Notes: generated by a model not told the origin, from the sequence alone. A stretch of 64,000 nucleotides of DNA from Mesorhizobium australicum (GCF_900177325.1 NZ_FXBL01000004.1:4717501-4781500), one strand, 5' to 3'; shown: positions 1-9,373, counted from the stretch's first letter. A program made the numbers and translations.

Positions 1-1542
1 TCGCGCAGCTATCCGCCCTTCGATCCGCTCGACGTCTTCTCCGACGACGATGCGCCTGCGCCCGCCACGGCCGAGGCGCCGGGCGTCATCTATGGCGCGA
101 AGGTCGAGAGCGAGGTCAGCCTGCGCACCATCGACTTCCCCGTAGCGACGGCGGCCTTCGACGAGAAGAGCGCGCTGAGCGCGGACGAGATCGAGGAAGT
201 GGTGCGCGAGACCGGCATCGCGCTGTCGGACGGCGCGGTCCAGGTCGCCGCTCTCCATTATGTCGATCCGGAGCGCTTCGGTCAGTCGCTCGGCGGCGCC
301 GGCATCGGCCAGTCCTATGCCCGCATCATTCCCGAAAACGTCTCGACCGCCATCCGCGCGCCGATGGACGGGGGATCGGTCGGATTCTCCGAGGACTACG
401 TGCCGATTCGCGCCGAGAAGGATCTCAGCGATGCCTTCAAGGACGCCGGCTACGACGAGGAGATGTCGTCCGGCATGGTGAAGGCGCTCGTCTCACACCT
501 CGGCGGCCCCGCGATCAAGCAGGGCAGTGTGCTGCGGATCGGGGTCGAATCGACCGGAACGCAAAACCGGATCGTCCGCTGCAGCCTCTACGATGGCCAG
601 CAGCACATCCTTTCGATCGCCATCGACGACCGGAACAGGTTCGTTCCGGCCGACGAACCCGAGAGAACATCCGAACTCGCGAGCGCTTTCGACGATTCGC
701 CGGCGCCGCTCAGGGCCCGCGGCGATCTGCCGAACGTCTATGACGGCATCTACCGCTCCGCTTATTCCTACGGCATGTCGCGGCAGATGACACAGCAACT
801 CATCCGCCTGCTCGCCTCGGACGTCGACTTTCAGTCGCGTCTCAACCCGTCCGACCGGATCGAGGTGTTCTTCTCGCAGCCTGCGGACGATGATTCGGCC
901 TCGGACGAATCCGAGCTTCTCTATGTGAGGGCGTCTTTCAGCGGTAACACGCGCACGCTCTACCGTTTCCAGATGCAGGACGGCTCCGTCGACTACTTCG
1001 ACGCCGACGGCCGCTCGGCACGCCAATTCCTGCTGCGCAACCCGGTCCCGAACGGCAAGTTCCGCTCCGGCTTCGGCGGCCGGCGGCATCCGATCCTCGG
1101 TTATGTTCGCATGCACACCGGCGTCGACTGGGCGGCCCCCCGCGGCACGCCGATCATCGCGGCCGGCAACGGCGTTGTGGAGAAGGCTGGATGGACCGGC
1201 GGTTATGGCCGGCAGACCATCATCCGCCACGCCAACGGCTACGAGACCTCCTACAACCACCAGAGCGCGATTGCCCAGGACGTCGTGCCGGGCGCGCGTG
1301 TCCGCCAGGGCCAGGTCATCGGCTATGTCGGCTCGACCGGCCTGTCGACCGGACCGCACCTCCACTACGAGCTGATCGTCAACGGCAACAAGGTCGACCC
1401 GATGCGCGTGCGCCTGCCGACCGGTAAAGTGCTGAAGGGCGAGGAGCTTGAAGCCTTCAAGAAGGAAAAGGAGCGCGTCGACACGCTCCTGGCCGACGAC
1501 GAGAAGAATCCGCTCAAGGTCGCGGAAGCAGCGGCGAAATAG
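1..1542 (+). CDS. M23 family metallopeptidase (5' partial)
   Basis: The frame is open from base 1, so the N-terminus lies outside the window and at least 513 residues are present. The C-terminal part is a peptidase M23 (LytM) domain, a zinc endopeptidase family that cuts peptidoglycan cross-bridges. Visible zinc-site motifs are HTGVDWAAP (near 1111-1137) and the HLHYEL motif (near 1357-1374). An N-terminal region with no motif I recognise precedes it, as is common in rhizobial murein hydrolases. The last 40 residues are Lys/Glu-rich and probably helical. It converges with the MFS gene on the other strand 34 bp downstream. The metal ligands look intact, so an active hydrolase is likely; a regulatory LytM protein is the alternative. 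Confidence 0.9.
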   Translation, partial: SRSYPPFDPLDVFSDDDAPAPATAEAPGVIYGAKVESEVSLRTIDFPVATAAFDEKSALSADEIEEVVRETGIALSDGAVQVAALHYVDPERFGQSLGGAGIGQSYARIIPENVSTAIRAPMDGGSVGFSEDYVPIRAEKDLSDAFKDAGYDEEMSSGMVKALVSHLGGPAIKQGSVLRIGVESTGTQNRIVRCSLYDGQQHILSIAIDDRNRFVPADEPERTSELASAFDDSPAPLRARGDLPNVYDGIYRSAYSYGMSRQMTQQLIRLLASDVDFQSRLNPSDRIEVFFSQPADDDSASDESELLYVRASFSGNTRTLYRFQMQDGSVDYFDADGRSARQFLLRNPVPNGKFRSGFGGRRHPILGYVRMHTGVDWAAPRGTPIIAAGNGVVEKAGWTGGYGRQTIIRHANGYETSYNHQSAIAQDVVPGARVRQGQVIGYVGSTGLSTGPHLHYELIVNGNKVDPMRVRLPTGKVLKGEELEAFKKEKERVDTLLADDEKNPLKVAEAAAK

Positions 1543-1575
1543 GGCGGCGCAGTTCGGCCTTCCCGGACGGCTCGA

Positions 1576-3096
1576 CTATTCTTCCGATTCGGTCCGCTTC
1601 GGCGAGCTCGGCACGGTCGCGAGCGCGACGAGCGCCGACAGCACGCACAGTCCGGCATTGACGAACGCGACGGTGGCGAAGGCGCTGTCGCCGGCCGCAA
1701 TTCGCGCAGCCTCGCTCGCCGCGTCGAGCACCGTCTCCGACGCGACACCGAATTCGGGCACCTTGCCCGCGAGATCCCCAAGGGCCGAGGCATAGCCGAA
1801 CGCGGTGACGACCCCCATCGCCGCCACCGCGATCAGACCGGCGATGCGCGATACGGCGTTGTTGATTCCGGACGCCGCCCCAGTCTGCTGGTCCTCGACG
1901 ACGGTCATGACGGCGGTCGACAGTGGCGAGACCACCAGCGCCATTCCGAGCCCCATGACCACCATCATCGGGAAGACGCCGACCCAGAACGAGTGATACT
2001 GCGCCAGCGAGACGACGCCGAGGGCGGCGAAGGCCGCGCCGACGATCAGGCTGCCGACGGCGATCGGCAGTCTTGGTCCGATGTTGTCGGACAGTTTCCC
2101 GACGATCCCGGACAGGAGCGCGATGAAAACCGAAAGCGGAAGAAAAAGAAAACCCGTCTGCGCCGGGCTGACGCCCCAGCCGGCAATCAGCAGCATCGGC
2201 AGATAGAACAGGATCGCCGACAGCGCGAAATAGAGGAAGAATGTCGAAACGTTCGCGCCACTGAAGGCGCGGTTGGCGAACAGGCCGAGGTCGACCATCG
2301 GCTCCGACGCTCGGCTCTCCCAGAAGACGAATGCCGCGAGGATCGCCAGGCCTGCGACGATCGCCAGGACGGACTGCGTCGGCGAGGCGCCGTTCTCGCC
2401 CTCGGTGAGTATCGTCAATCCGAAGGCGAGCAGGCCGAAGCCGATGGCGGCGAGGACTGCGCCGTTGAGGTCGAGCGCCTTTTTGCTGCCGGGCGGGTCT
2501 GCCGGAACGCGGACCGCCAGGAGCCAGACCGCCACCGCGCCAAGCGGCAGATTGATGGCGAAGATCGCACGCCAGATCGAATCGTCGAAGACCGAGAGGG
2601 CAAACCCGCCAAGAACCGGGCCGAGCGCGGTGGTCATGGCGGACGCCGCCGCCCAGATGCCGATCGCCCTGCCCCGCTCCGCCTTCGGATAGGCTTTGGC
2701 GATGATGGCCAGGCTGCACGGCACCATGATCGCCGCACCGATGCCCTGCACGGCGCGGAATGCGATGAGCAGCGCCGCATTCGGCGCCAGCGCACAGGCG
2801 ACCGACGCGGCGACGAAAAAGGCGATGCCGGCGATGAAGGTGAGCCTGAGGCCGAATCGATCGCCCGCCGCGCCTCCCGTCAGGATCAAGGCCGACAATG
2901 TCAGCGCATAGGCGTTGGAGATCCATTGAGCATTGGCGAGCGAGGCACCGAGATCGGCCCGGATCGCCGGCATGGCGATGGAGACCACCGATCCGTCGAT
3001 GAATCCCATGCTCGACGCGAGGATAGCGGCGGCCAGCACATATCGCCGGCGTGAAGACGGGCAGAAGGTCGATGCGGAAGCGGACGATACGGCCAT
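1576..3096 (-). CDS. MFS transporter, DHA2 (EmrB/QacA-type) family
   Basis: A 506-residue polytopic membrane protein with the length and pattern of 14-TM drug:proton antiporters. TM1 begins near residue 18 (YVLAAAILASSMGFIDGSVV, containing the DHA2 motif with an acidic residue in TM1). The loop 2-3 motif A is GDRFGLR near residues 76-84, and the TM5 motif C lies around ALGPVLGG near residue 160. This points to proton-driven export of a small toxic compound; the substrate cannot be read from the sequence. No TetR or MarR regulator is adjacent and no membrane fusion protein is encoded beside it, so it probably acts alone in the inner membrane. Confidence 0.9.
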   Translation of the reverse strand: MAVSSASASTFCPSSRRRYVLAAAILASSMGFIDGSVVSIAMPAIRADLGASLANAQWISNAYALTLSALILTGGAAGDRFGLRLTFIAGIAFFVAASVACALAPNAALLIAFRAVQGIGAAIMVPCSLAIIAKAYPKAERGRAIGIWAAASAMTTALGPVLGGFALSVFDDSIWRAIFAINLPLGAVAVWLLAVRVPADPPGSKKALDLNGAVLAAIGFGLLAFGLTILTEGENGASPTQSVLAIVAGLAILAAFVFWESRASEPMVDLGLFANRAFSGANVSTFFLYFALSAILFYLPMLLIAGWGVSPAQTGFLFLPLSVFIALLSGIVGKLSDNIGPRLPIAVGSLIVGAAFAALGVVSLAQYHSFWVGVFPMMVVMGLGMALVVSPLSTAVMTVVEDQQTGAASGINNAVSRIAGLIAVAAMGVVTAFGYASALGDLAGKVPEFGVASETVLDAASEAARIAAGDSAFATVAFVNAGLCVLSALVALATVPSSPKRTESEE

Positions 3097-3185
3097 GAAG
3101 GCAGTCTAGCCGCAAAAGAATGGAGGGGGGCCGGAATTCGTTCAGGCCAGTGGCCGGCGGCGTGAATCGCCGCGTGCCTCCTGCC

Positions 3186-4583
3186 CTACTCGACGAACTC
3201 CACCGTCACGCCCTTGGTGACCAGTTTTGCCAGTTCCTGCGCGTCCCAGTTCGTCAGCCGCACGCAGCCATGGCTGTTGGTCTTGCCGATCTTGGAGGGA
3301 TCGGGCGTGCCGTGGATGCCGTAGGTCGGCTTCGACAGCGCGATCCAGACCGATCCCACCGGGCCGTTCGGGCCGGGCGGGATGCGCAGCACCTTGGTGT
3401 TGTTGCCCTGGGTGAAATTGATCTTCGGATTGTAGGTGTATTCCGGATTGATCGCGACGCGCTCGACGGAATGCGTCCCGCTCGGCGACGGCGTGTCGGA
3501 CGAACCGATCGTCGCCGGATAGGCCACCACGAGCCGCCCCATTGCATCATAGGCGCGCACCTGCTCGCGGCCCTTGTCTGCGATGATGCTGGCCACCTTG
3601 CGCGTGACGTTCCCGCCCGTGTTGGCGACGCGAATCACCGCGCCCGGCCGGAATTCGACGCCCTTGTTGAGATCCTTCAGATAGGTCTCGCTCATGTGGA
3701 AGCGCTCGGCGAGCATTTCCACCACCGACGTGTAGCTCATCGCCTCGAGCTGCGCCTTCTCGCTATAGTCAGCCGGGATCGACGCGACATAGGGGCCGGC
3801 GACGTCCTCCGGCGTGATCGTGTAATCCATAAAGGCTTCGCCGCCGCGCGCCGCGAGCTCGCTCTCGACCGTCGCGAAATCGACCATCGACAGCTTCACC
3901 CCGGTGATCTCCTGATAGGCGGCGATCGCCTTGTCGACATTGCCGCCCATATGGCCATCGATCACGCCGGGCGAGACGCCGGCGCGGTCAAGCAGCACCT
4001 GCAGCTTCGCCACGTTGAGGTCGGCCTTCTTGGAAATGGTCGGCTGGTCGGCAGGCGCCGAAGGCGACAGCCTTGGCTCGTCCGAAGGCGTCGGCAGCGC
4101 GCGGCGCTCGACCGGCTCGTCATAGACAGCTCCGCCGGGTGCCGGGGGGAAATAGGTGCCGTCTATGGAGGCCTCGTCGCCGGGATAGGCCTGGTCCTCG
4201 TACGGATCGGCATAGGCCGGATCGTACTCCTCGCGCGACACGCCATAGCCGCGGGCGCGGTCGCGCTCCAGCCGGCGCATGTCCTCCGGATCGTCCAGAT
4301 AGTAGCGCCCGCCGCGTTCGGCATAGGGGTCCTGATAGCGCGGCTGGCCGGGCGGCACCGAGCCGGTGGCGCGGCGGTCGAGATTGCGCGGCCGCTCGAT
4401 GCGCAGGATCTCGCCCGTATAGGCGTCGCGGATCACCCTGCGGCCGTGCTGGTCATAGTAGACCTCGATCTCGCGCGCCTGCGCGAGACGGTAGTCGTCC
4501 TGCGCAAAGGCCGGAACGGCGGTCAGCGAGGTGGAGGAGATCGCGGCCGCGAGAGCGGGCAATAGGATGGTCTTGAGCTTCAT
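3186..4583 (-). CDS. L,D-transpeptidase (YkuD), secreted
   Basis: A 465-residue protein with a Sec signal peptide (hydrophobic residues 8-27, cleavage after AFA). A low-complexity Tyr/Asp/Arg/Pro-rich stretch covers about 30-180. A peptidoglycan-binding-like helical region (about 190-235) follows, and the C-terminal YkuD domain has the catalytic motif HGTP...NSHGCVRL, with His438 and Cys440 as the presumed catalytic pair. The family forms 3-3 cross-links in murein or attaches proteins to it, in the periplasm. Rhizobiales grow largely with 3-3 cross-links, so several paralogues are usual. A 150-bp non-coding stretch separates it from the tetR gene upstream. Confidence 0.92.
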   Translation of the reverse strand: MKLKTILLPALAAAISSTSLTAVPAFAQDDYRLAQAREIEVYYDQHGRRVIRDAYTGEILRIERPRNLDRRATGSVPPGQPRYQDPYAERGGRYYLDDPEDMRRLERDRARGYGVSREEYDPAYADPYEDQAYPGDEASIDGTYFPPAPGGAVYDEPVERRALPTPSDEPRLSPSAPADQPTISKKADLNVAKLQVLLDRAGVSPGVIDGHMGGNVDKAIAAYQEITGVKLSMVDFATVESELAARGGEAFMDYTITPEDVAGPYVASIPADYSEKAQLEAMSYTSVVEMLAERFHMSETYLKDLNKGVEFRPGAVIRVANTGGNVTRKVASIIADKGREQVRAYDAMGRLVVAYPATIGSSDTPSPSGTHSVERVAINPEYTYNPKINFTQGNNTKVLRIPPGPNGPVGSVWIALSKPTYGIHGTPDPSKIGKTNSHGCVRLTNWDAQELAKLVTKGVTVEFVE

Positions 4584-4737
4584 GCGGCGAAAACTCTTGT
4601 CGTCGGATCAGGTTGCGGAAGGCTCACGATTTCTCCCGCGCCCTCCTTCAATGCGCAGATTATGGTTTCTCGAAGATGAACCGAGGATGAAGACGAATCG
4701 GCGCCGAAGCGCGGCCCGGAGCGCCCTGCCCCTTGGA

Positions 4738-5301
4738 CTAGCTGGCTGATATCTCGCCGATGCGAGTATCGATCCAGGCGCGGGTCTCCTTCAGAACCTC
4801 TTCGGAAAGAGCCGGATCGTCGATCGACCGGGCGAGGATCATCGCCCCTACCATCGCCGCCCAGCTTCCTATCGCTGCACGGCGCCTTTCCCCCGTATCC
4901 CCGCCGGGCAGTCCTTTACCGATGCGTTCGATCTGCGATCCAAGTCCTTTCGCCATGGCCGCCCGCGCGGCCGGGGTCTGGTGACGCGTCTCGGCGGCCA
5001 ATCCTGCCGTCGGGCAACCGTCGGCCGCGTTGTCGCGATGTTCGGGCGAAAGATAGGCGTCCAGATAGGTCCGAAGATCGCCGGACCCGCCCCCACTGGA
5101 CGCCAGGGCATGGGCAAGGGCCTGGGCCACTAGGTCGTCCTTGGAATCGAAGTGGCCATAGAATCCGCCATGGGTCAGGCCGGCGGCCTTCATCACCTCC
5201 GCCACGCCGACCGCGTCGAACCCCTTCTCGCGGAACAGCCGGCCGGCTGCATCCAGGATCCGGGCGCGGTTTTCCGCCATCTGCTCACGGCTGACTCTCA
5301 T
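4738..5301 (-). CDS. TetR/AcrR family transcriptional regulator
   Basis: A 187-residue repressor with an N-terminal helix-turn-helix; the recognition helix region is AGLTHGGFYGHFDSKDDL near residues 38-56, typical of the TetR subfamily that controls SDR, efflux or lipocalin-like genes. I chose ATG 5301 because GGAG lies 9 nt upstream; an in-frame ATG at 5325 would add eight residues but lacks a ribosome binding site. It is divergent from the SDR gene, with a large inverted repeat between the two starts. Autorepression and repression of the SDR gene, relieved by an unknown ligand, is the natural reading. Confidence 0.9.
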   Translation of the reverse strand: MRVSREQMAENRARILDAAGRLFREKGFDAVGVAEVMKAAGLTHGGFYGHFDSKDDLVAQALAHALASSGGGSGDLRTYLDAYLSPEHRDNAADGCPTAGLAAETRHQTPAARAAMAKGLGSQIERIGKGLPGGDTGERRRAAIGSWAAMVGAMILARSIDDPALSEEVLKETRAWIDTRIGEISAS

Positions 5302-5335
5302 TCCCGAATTCTCCGCCGGCGCCATTGACGTTTAC

Positions 5336-5377
5336 ATGACGACCATCATATTAATTTGGAATCATGATGACCGTCAT
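5336..5377. promoter_or_regulatory. putative TetR operator, inverted repeat
   Basis: The arms are ATGACGACCATCAT (5336-5349) and ATGATGACCGTCAT (5364-5377). They are complementary at 12 of 14 positions and separated by an AT-rich 14-bp spacer holding a TAATTT-like core. Each arm is itself near-palindromic (ATGAYG..CRTCAT), so two TetR dimers could bind. The site lies exactly between the divergent tetR and SDR starts. Confidence 0.7.
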
Positions 5378-5411
5378 GAATATAGGTTCCATCCGAGAAA
5401 CGAGCAATCCC

Positions 5412-6200
5412 ATGGCTGATATTCCCTCCGTCCTCATCACAGGAGCGTCCTCTGGAATCGGTGCGACTTACGCCGAGCGTTTCGCGCGCCGCGGCCATGA
5501 TCTTGTTCTGGTGGCGCGGGATATAACACGCCTCGAGGCCCTTGCCGCGCGGCTCCGGGCTGAAACCGGCGTGGCTGTCGACATTCTGCCGGCCGATCTC
5601 ACGCAACCCGGCGACATCGCTGCGGTGGAGACGCGGCTGCGCGCGGACCGCCGGATCGGGGTGCTCGTCAACAATGCGGGCGCCAGCCTTGCAGGCCGTT
5701 TCGAGAAGCAGCCGGCCGATGGTCTCGATCGCCTCGTCGCCCTCAACGCCACCTCTGTCGTCCGGCTCGCCAGCGCCGTGGCTCCGCGTTTCGTGGAAGC
5801 GGGCGCGGGAGCCATCGTCAACATCGCCTCGGTGGTCGGACTGATCCCGGAGTTTGGCCAGACGGTCTACGGCGCGACCAAGGCGTTCGTCCTGTTCCTG
5901 TCTCAGGGGCTGAGCTTCGAACTCGCGCCTAAAGGCGTCTACGTGCAGGCGGTTCTTCCTGCGGCGACACGCACCGAGATCTGGGAGCGGGCGGGCGCCG
6001 ACGTCAATGCCCTGCCAGCGATGATGGAGGTCGGCGAGTTGGTGGATGCGGCCCTTGTCGGCTTCGACCGCCGTGAACCCGTGACGATTCCCGTGCTTGG
6101 CGAGGCCGGAAAGTGGGAAGCCTATCAGGCGGCGCGCCAGACAATGCTTCCGGATTTTTCGCAGATCCATGCGGCCGAACGCTACCGCGCGGCGTCCTGA
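5412..6200 (+). CDS. SDR family NAD(P)-dependent oxidoreductase
   Basis: A 262-residue classical short-chain dehydrogenase. The start at 5412 puts the cofactor motif TGASSGIG at residues 10-17; the in-frame ATG at 5364 lies inside the putative operator and is less likely. The structural NNAG motif is near residue 85 and the catalytic YGATK motif (Tyr-x-x-x-Lys) near residue 153. The family oxidises or reduces a hydroxyl/carbonyl group in the cytoplasm. It is divergently paired with a TetR repressor, so it is probably inducible by an aldehyde, ketone or toxic compound. The substrate cannot be predicted. Confidence 0.92.
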   Translation: MADIPSVLITGASSGIGATYAERFARRGHDLVLVARDITRLEALAARLRAETGVAVDILPADLTQPGDIAAVETRLRADRRIGVLVNNAGASLAGRFEKQPADGLDRLVALNATSVVRLASAVAPRFVEAGAGAIVNIASVVGLIPEFGQTVYGATKAFVLFLSQGLSFELAPKGVYVQAVLPAATRTEIWERAGADVNALPAMMEVGELVDAALVGFDRREPVTIPVLGEAGKWEAYQAARQTMLPDFSQIHAAERYRAAS

Positions 6201-6206
6201 AAACAC

Positions 6207-7178
6207 TCACAGCTCCGGATGCATGTCGCGGAACAGCCGCGGCGCGATGCCGAAGCGGCGCTCGAAGGCCTCCGCGAGGCGCGCGGGTGGAAAAAGCCCC
6301 ACCTGCGCCGCGACCGATTTCAGCGACAGCCCGCGCGACAGAAGCATGCGCGCGGCGTCGAGCCTGGCGGTTTCGACGAAGCGGGCCGGCGTCTGGCCGG
6401 TCGCCGCCACGAATCTGCGATGAAAGGTGCGCTCGGTGAGGCCGGCGCGGACGGCCAGCGATGGCACGTCCAGGGACGCGTCGAGATTTGACTGCATCCA
6501 CCCGATCAGGTCGGCAAACGGGCTGCCGCCCTTCACCTGCGCCTTGAGCACGGGGCTGAACTGCGACTGGTAGCCGGGCCTGCGGGCATAGAGCACCAGC
6601 CGCTTGGCGACCTCGCCGGCGATCGACGCATCGAGATCGCGCGCGATCATCGCCAGCGCCATGTCGATACCCGTGGTCACCCCGGCCGATGTCCACAGGC
6701 GGCCGTCGATCACGTAGAGCGCGTCGGGATCGACCGTCACCCTGGGAAAAGTCTCCGCGAAGGGCTGGCAGGAATCCCAATGCGTCGCGACACGGCATCC
6801 ATCGAGCAGGCCCAGCGCCGCGAGCACGAAGCCGCCGGTACAGACCGAACCGAAGCGCTCCGCCGTTCCGGCCAGGTGCGGGAGGGCCGCCCGCAGCGCC
6901 GGGTCCGCCACCGCGGGCAGGAGATGCTCACGCTCGGCGCCCACGACCAGCACCGTCCGGGCTTCCGCGGATCGAAGATCGGCGATCGGCCGCGTCTCCA
7001 GCGCGACGCCGCTGCTGCTCTCCACGCCTCCGCCCCGGGCCGATGCGAGCCCGACCTTGTAGAAGTCGGACTTTCCGCGCTGGCGCAGTGCGCGATTGGC
7101 GCCGTTGAAGACCGATGCCGGCCCCGAGACGTCGAGCAGTTCGAACCCCGGATAGACGATGAAGGCGACATCATGCAT
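6207..7178 (-). CDS. GlxA family transcriptional regulator (DJ-1/PfpI + AraC HTH)
   Basis: A 323-residue two-domain regulator. The N-terminal DJ-1/PfpI-like domain (about 1-170) starts VAFIVYPGFELLDVSGPASV and contains the elbow SVCTGGFVLAALGLL. The C-terminal AraC helix-turn-helix pair covers about 215-320, with LAVRAGLTERTFHRRF as the first HTH. The family controls small catabolic or stress genes in response to metabolites. Its ATG touches the left arm of a palindrome (7179-7188), leaving almost no leader, which suggests tight autoregulation. It is divergent from a DJ-1 protein gene and convergent with the SDR gene. Confidence 0.93.
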   Translation of the reverse strand: MHDVAFIVYPGFELLDVSGPASVFNGANRALRQRGKSDFYKVGLASARGGGVESSSGVALETRPIADLRSAEARTVLVVGAEREHLLPAVADPALRAALPHLAGTAERFGSVCTGGFVLAALGLLDGCRVATHWDSCQPFAETFPRVTVDPDALYVIDGRLWTSAGVTTGIDMALAMIARDLDASIAGEVAKRLVLYARRPGYQSQFSPVLKAQVKGGSPFADLIGWMQSNLDASLDVPSLAVRAGLTERTFHRRFVAATGQTPARFVETARLDAARMLLSRGLSLKSVAAQVGLFPPARLAEAFERRFGIAPRLFRDMHPEL

Positions 7179-7213
7179 TGGCAGAAATTACCATATCTAT
7201 GTCATTTCTGCCA
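7179..7213. promoter_or_regulatory. putative GlxA-regulator operator palindrome
   Basis: A perfect 10-bp inverted repeat, TGGCAGAAAT (7179-7188) and ATTTCTGCCA (7204-7213), with a 15-bp AT-rich spacer that could hold a -10 element. The left arm abuts the start codon of the regulator. It lies in the divergent region between the AraC-type regulator and the DJ-1 protein gene. Confidence 0.65.
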
Positions 7214-7305
7214 GACACCCGCGGTGCTAGGTTTTTGCCGCGATGGGGAGCGCCCGGCAGGCATGGGCGTTCTCCCGAATTCGGGTCCTTGGTCTGGAGA
7301 CGATC

Positions 7306-8451
7306 ATGTCGAAATCCTTCTTCATCTGGGGCGGGGTCGCTCTCGTCATCCTGTCGCTTGCAGGCTTCGGAGGCTGGCTGCTGACGCTTCCCGCAGGAAC
7401 AGCGGCGGCAGAGGCGCCGCCGGTGCCGCAGCAGGAGGCCGATGCGATGCTTGCTGCGCTGAAGCCGAAGCGCGAGCGGCCGCTGGTCGCCGTCATCGGC
7501 ATCAACGACGCCACCGAAACCACCGACTACCTGATGCCGACCGGCATCCTGCGCCGCGCCGACGTGGCCGACGTGATGATGCTGGCGACCGGCGAGGGTC
7601 CGGTGCAGCTCTATCCGGCGCTCAAGGTCGAGCCGGACGCGACCATCGCGGCCTTCGACGCCGCGCATCCCGAGGGAGCGGACTATGTCATCGTGCCCGC
7701 CATGAGCCGCGACGACGATCCGGCGGCGCTCGCCTGGATCAGGAGCCAGGTCGAAAAAGGCGCGACGATCGTCAGTGTCTGCGCCGGCGCCAAGGTCGTG
7801 GGCGCAGCCGGCCTGCTCGACGGCAAGCGCGCGACGACGCATTGGTACTATCTCGGCGAGCTGCTGCAGCGCAGCCCGACGGCCCGCTATGTCGCCGACC
7901 GGCGGATGGTCGTGGACGGCACGGTGGCGACGACGACCGGCATCAGCGCCTCCATGCCGATGATGCTGACGCTGATCGAGGCGATCGCCGGCCGGGCGAA
8001 GGCGGAAGCGGTCGCGCGCGACCTCGGCGTCGAACGGTGGGATGCGCGCCACGCGAGCGGCGCGTTCAAGATCACGCGCCCATTTGCGACGACCGTGCTC
8101 GTCAACCGCTTCGCCGTCTGGAACCGGGAAGAGTTCGGGATCCGTCTCGAGCCGGGCATGGACGAGGTGTCGCTGGCCTTGGTCGCCGATGCGTGGTCGC
8201 GAACCTATCGGTCGAACGCGACCACCTACGCCGCCTCGACGAACGCGGTGGAGAGCCGGAACGGCGTGCGCGTCATTCCCGACGGGTCGGGCACGGGCTT
8301 GCCAGAAGACCGGCGCGTCTCGACCTACCCCGATCAGCGGCCCGCCGATGCTCTCGACCACGCGCTCGACGCAATCGCGGCGCGCTATGGGGAGCGCACC
8401 GGCAATGTGGTTGCCATGCAGCTCGAATATCCGAAGCGGGCGACCGACTGA
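7306..8451 (+). CDS. membrane-anchored DJ-1/PfpI family protein
   Basis: A 381-residue protein that starts at ATG 7306 (GGAG 8 nt upstream) with one hydrophobic N-terminal segment (about residues 6-28), either a signal anchor or an uncleaved signal peptide. The body resembles the amidotransferase-like domain of GlxA regulators: VIVPAMSRDDDP, then the elbow SVCAGAKVVGAAGLLDGKRA with a candidate nucleophile Cys, then TTTGISASMPMML. No C-terminal helix-turn-helix is present; the C-terminal 120 residues have no recognised domain. It faces the GlxA regulator across a palindrome, so it is the likely target gene. An envelope-located GlxA-like sensor or enzyme is an inference. Confidence 0.8.
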   Translation: MSKSFFIWGGVALVILSLAGFGGWLLTLPAGTAAAEAPPVPQQEADAMLAALKPKRERPLVAVIGINDATETTDYLMPTGILRRADVADVMMLATGEGPVQLYPALKVEPDATIAAFDAAHPEGADYVIVPAMSRDDDPAALAWIRSQVEKGATIVSVCAGAKVVGAAGLLDGKRATTHWYYLGELLQRSPTARYVADRRMVVDGTVATTTGISASMPMMLTLIEAIAGRAKAEAVARDLGVERWDARHASGAFKITRPFATTVLVNRFAVWNREEFGIRLEPGMDEVSLALVADAWSRTYRSNATTYAASTNAVESRNGVRVIPDGSGTGLPEDRRVSTYPDQRPADALDHALDAIAARYGERTGNVVAMQLEYPKRATD

Positions 8452-8553
8452 TGATGGGGCAGATCTGGCAGGCTCGACGCTTCGCCCGCTGAAGGGCTCG
8501 AAACGGCCCGCCAGCATCTTGCCGTCAGGTCGCCCCCTTTGCGCCGACGGCCC

Positions 8554-9366
8554 TCACGCGACCGCGTCTACCTCATACGTCCACACCCGGAACGACTTCA
8601 GCACATGCGGGCCGAAGGAGTTGATCAGCGGGATGTCGGCGGCGTCGCGGCCGCGGGCAACGACGATGCGGCCGATACGCGGCCGGTTGTTGCGTGGGTC
8701 GAACGTGTGCCAGTCGCCGTCGAGATAGACCTCCATCCAGGCGCTGAAGTCCATCGGGTCGACCACCGGCACGCCGATATCGCCGAGATGGCCGTTGACG
8801 TAGCGCGCTGGGATGTTGAGGCAGCGGCAAAGGGTGACGGCCAGATGGGCAAAGTCGCGGCAGACGCCGATCCGCTCCTGCCAGGCCTCGTAGGCGGTGC
8901 GCGTCGAGCGCGCCTGCATGTAGTCGAAGTTGATGTGGCCGTTGACGAAGTCGCACACCGCCTGCACGCGGGCCCATCCCGGTGTCACGTTGCCGAACAG
9001 GTCCCACGCGGTCTGCGACAGCCGGTCGGTCTCGCAGTAGCGGCTGCCCATCAGATAGACCAGGCACTCGTCCGGCAAATCCGGCACCGGCATCTCGCGC
9101 GCATCGGGCAGGATGCGGTCTGGCAGGCCGTCATCCTCGATCGTCGCGTCGCCCCACAGTGTCAGGTCGCCGGCCGGCGCGACGAGCCTGCGGCAGCGGT
9201 TGCCGAAAAGGTCGCGATAGCTCGAGACCGGAACGACCGGATTGGTGAAGGTCTGCTCCGGAACCCGGACATCGGCGGCCCGGTCGTCGTGGACCGACAT
9301 GAGGCAGACGAGAGCAGTAGGCTGGGGAAAGGTAAGCGTGATGTCGTAGCCGTAGCGGATCAGCAT
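8554..9366 (-). CDS. transglutaminase-like family protein
   Basis: A 270-residue protein chosen to start at ATG 9366, 8 nt after the stop of the DUF1488 gene; a longer frame exists but would overlap that gene. The transglutaminase-like triad is visible: Cys in ERIGVCRDFAHL, His in ARYVNGHLGD, and Asp in WHTFDPRNN. The N-terminal beta-rich part (YDITLTFPQPTALVCLMSVH) is typical of the bacterial transglutaminase-like N-terminal domain. Cytoplasmic members usually act as cysteine peptidases or amidases of unknown substrate. It is the last gene of a five-gene run with overlapping or near-abutting ends. Confidence 0.9.
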   Translation of the reverse strand: MLIRYGYDITLTFPQPTALVCLMSVHDDRAADVRVPEQTFTNPVVPVSSYRDLFGNRCRRLVAPAGDLTLWGDATIEDDGLPDRILPDAREMPVPDLPDECLVYLMGSRYCETDRLSQTAWDLFGNVTPGWARVQAVCDFVNGHINFDYMQARSTRTAYEAWQERIGVCRDFAHLAVTLCRCLNIPARYVNGHLGDIGVPVVDPMDFSAWMEVYLDGDWHTFDPRNNRPRIGRIVVARGRDAADIPLINSFGPHVLKSFRVWTYEVDAVA

Positions 9367-9373
9367 CCGGGCC

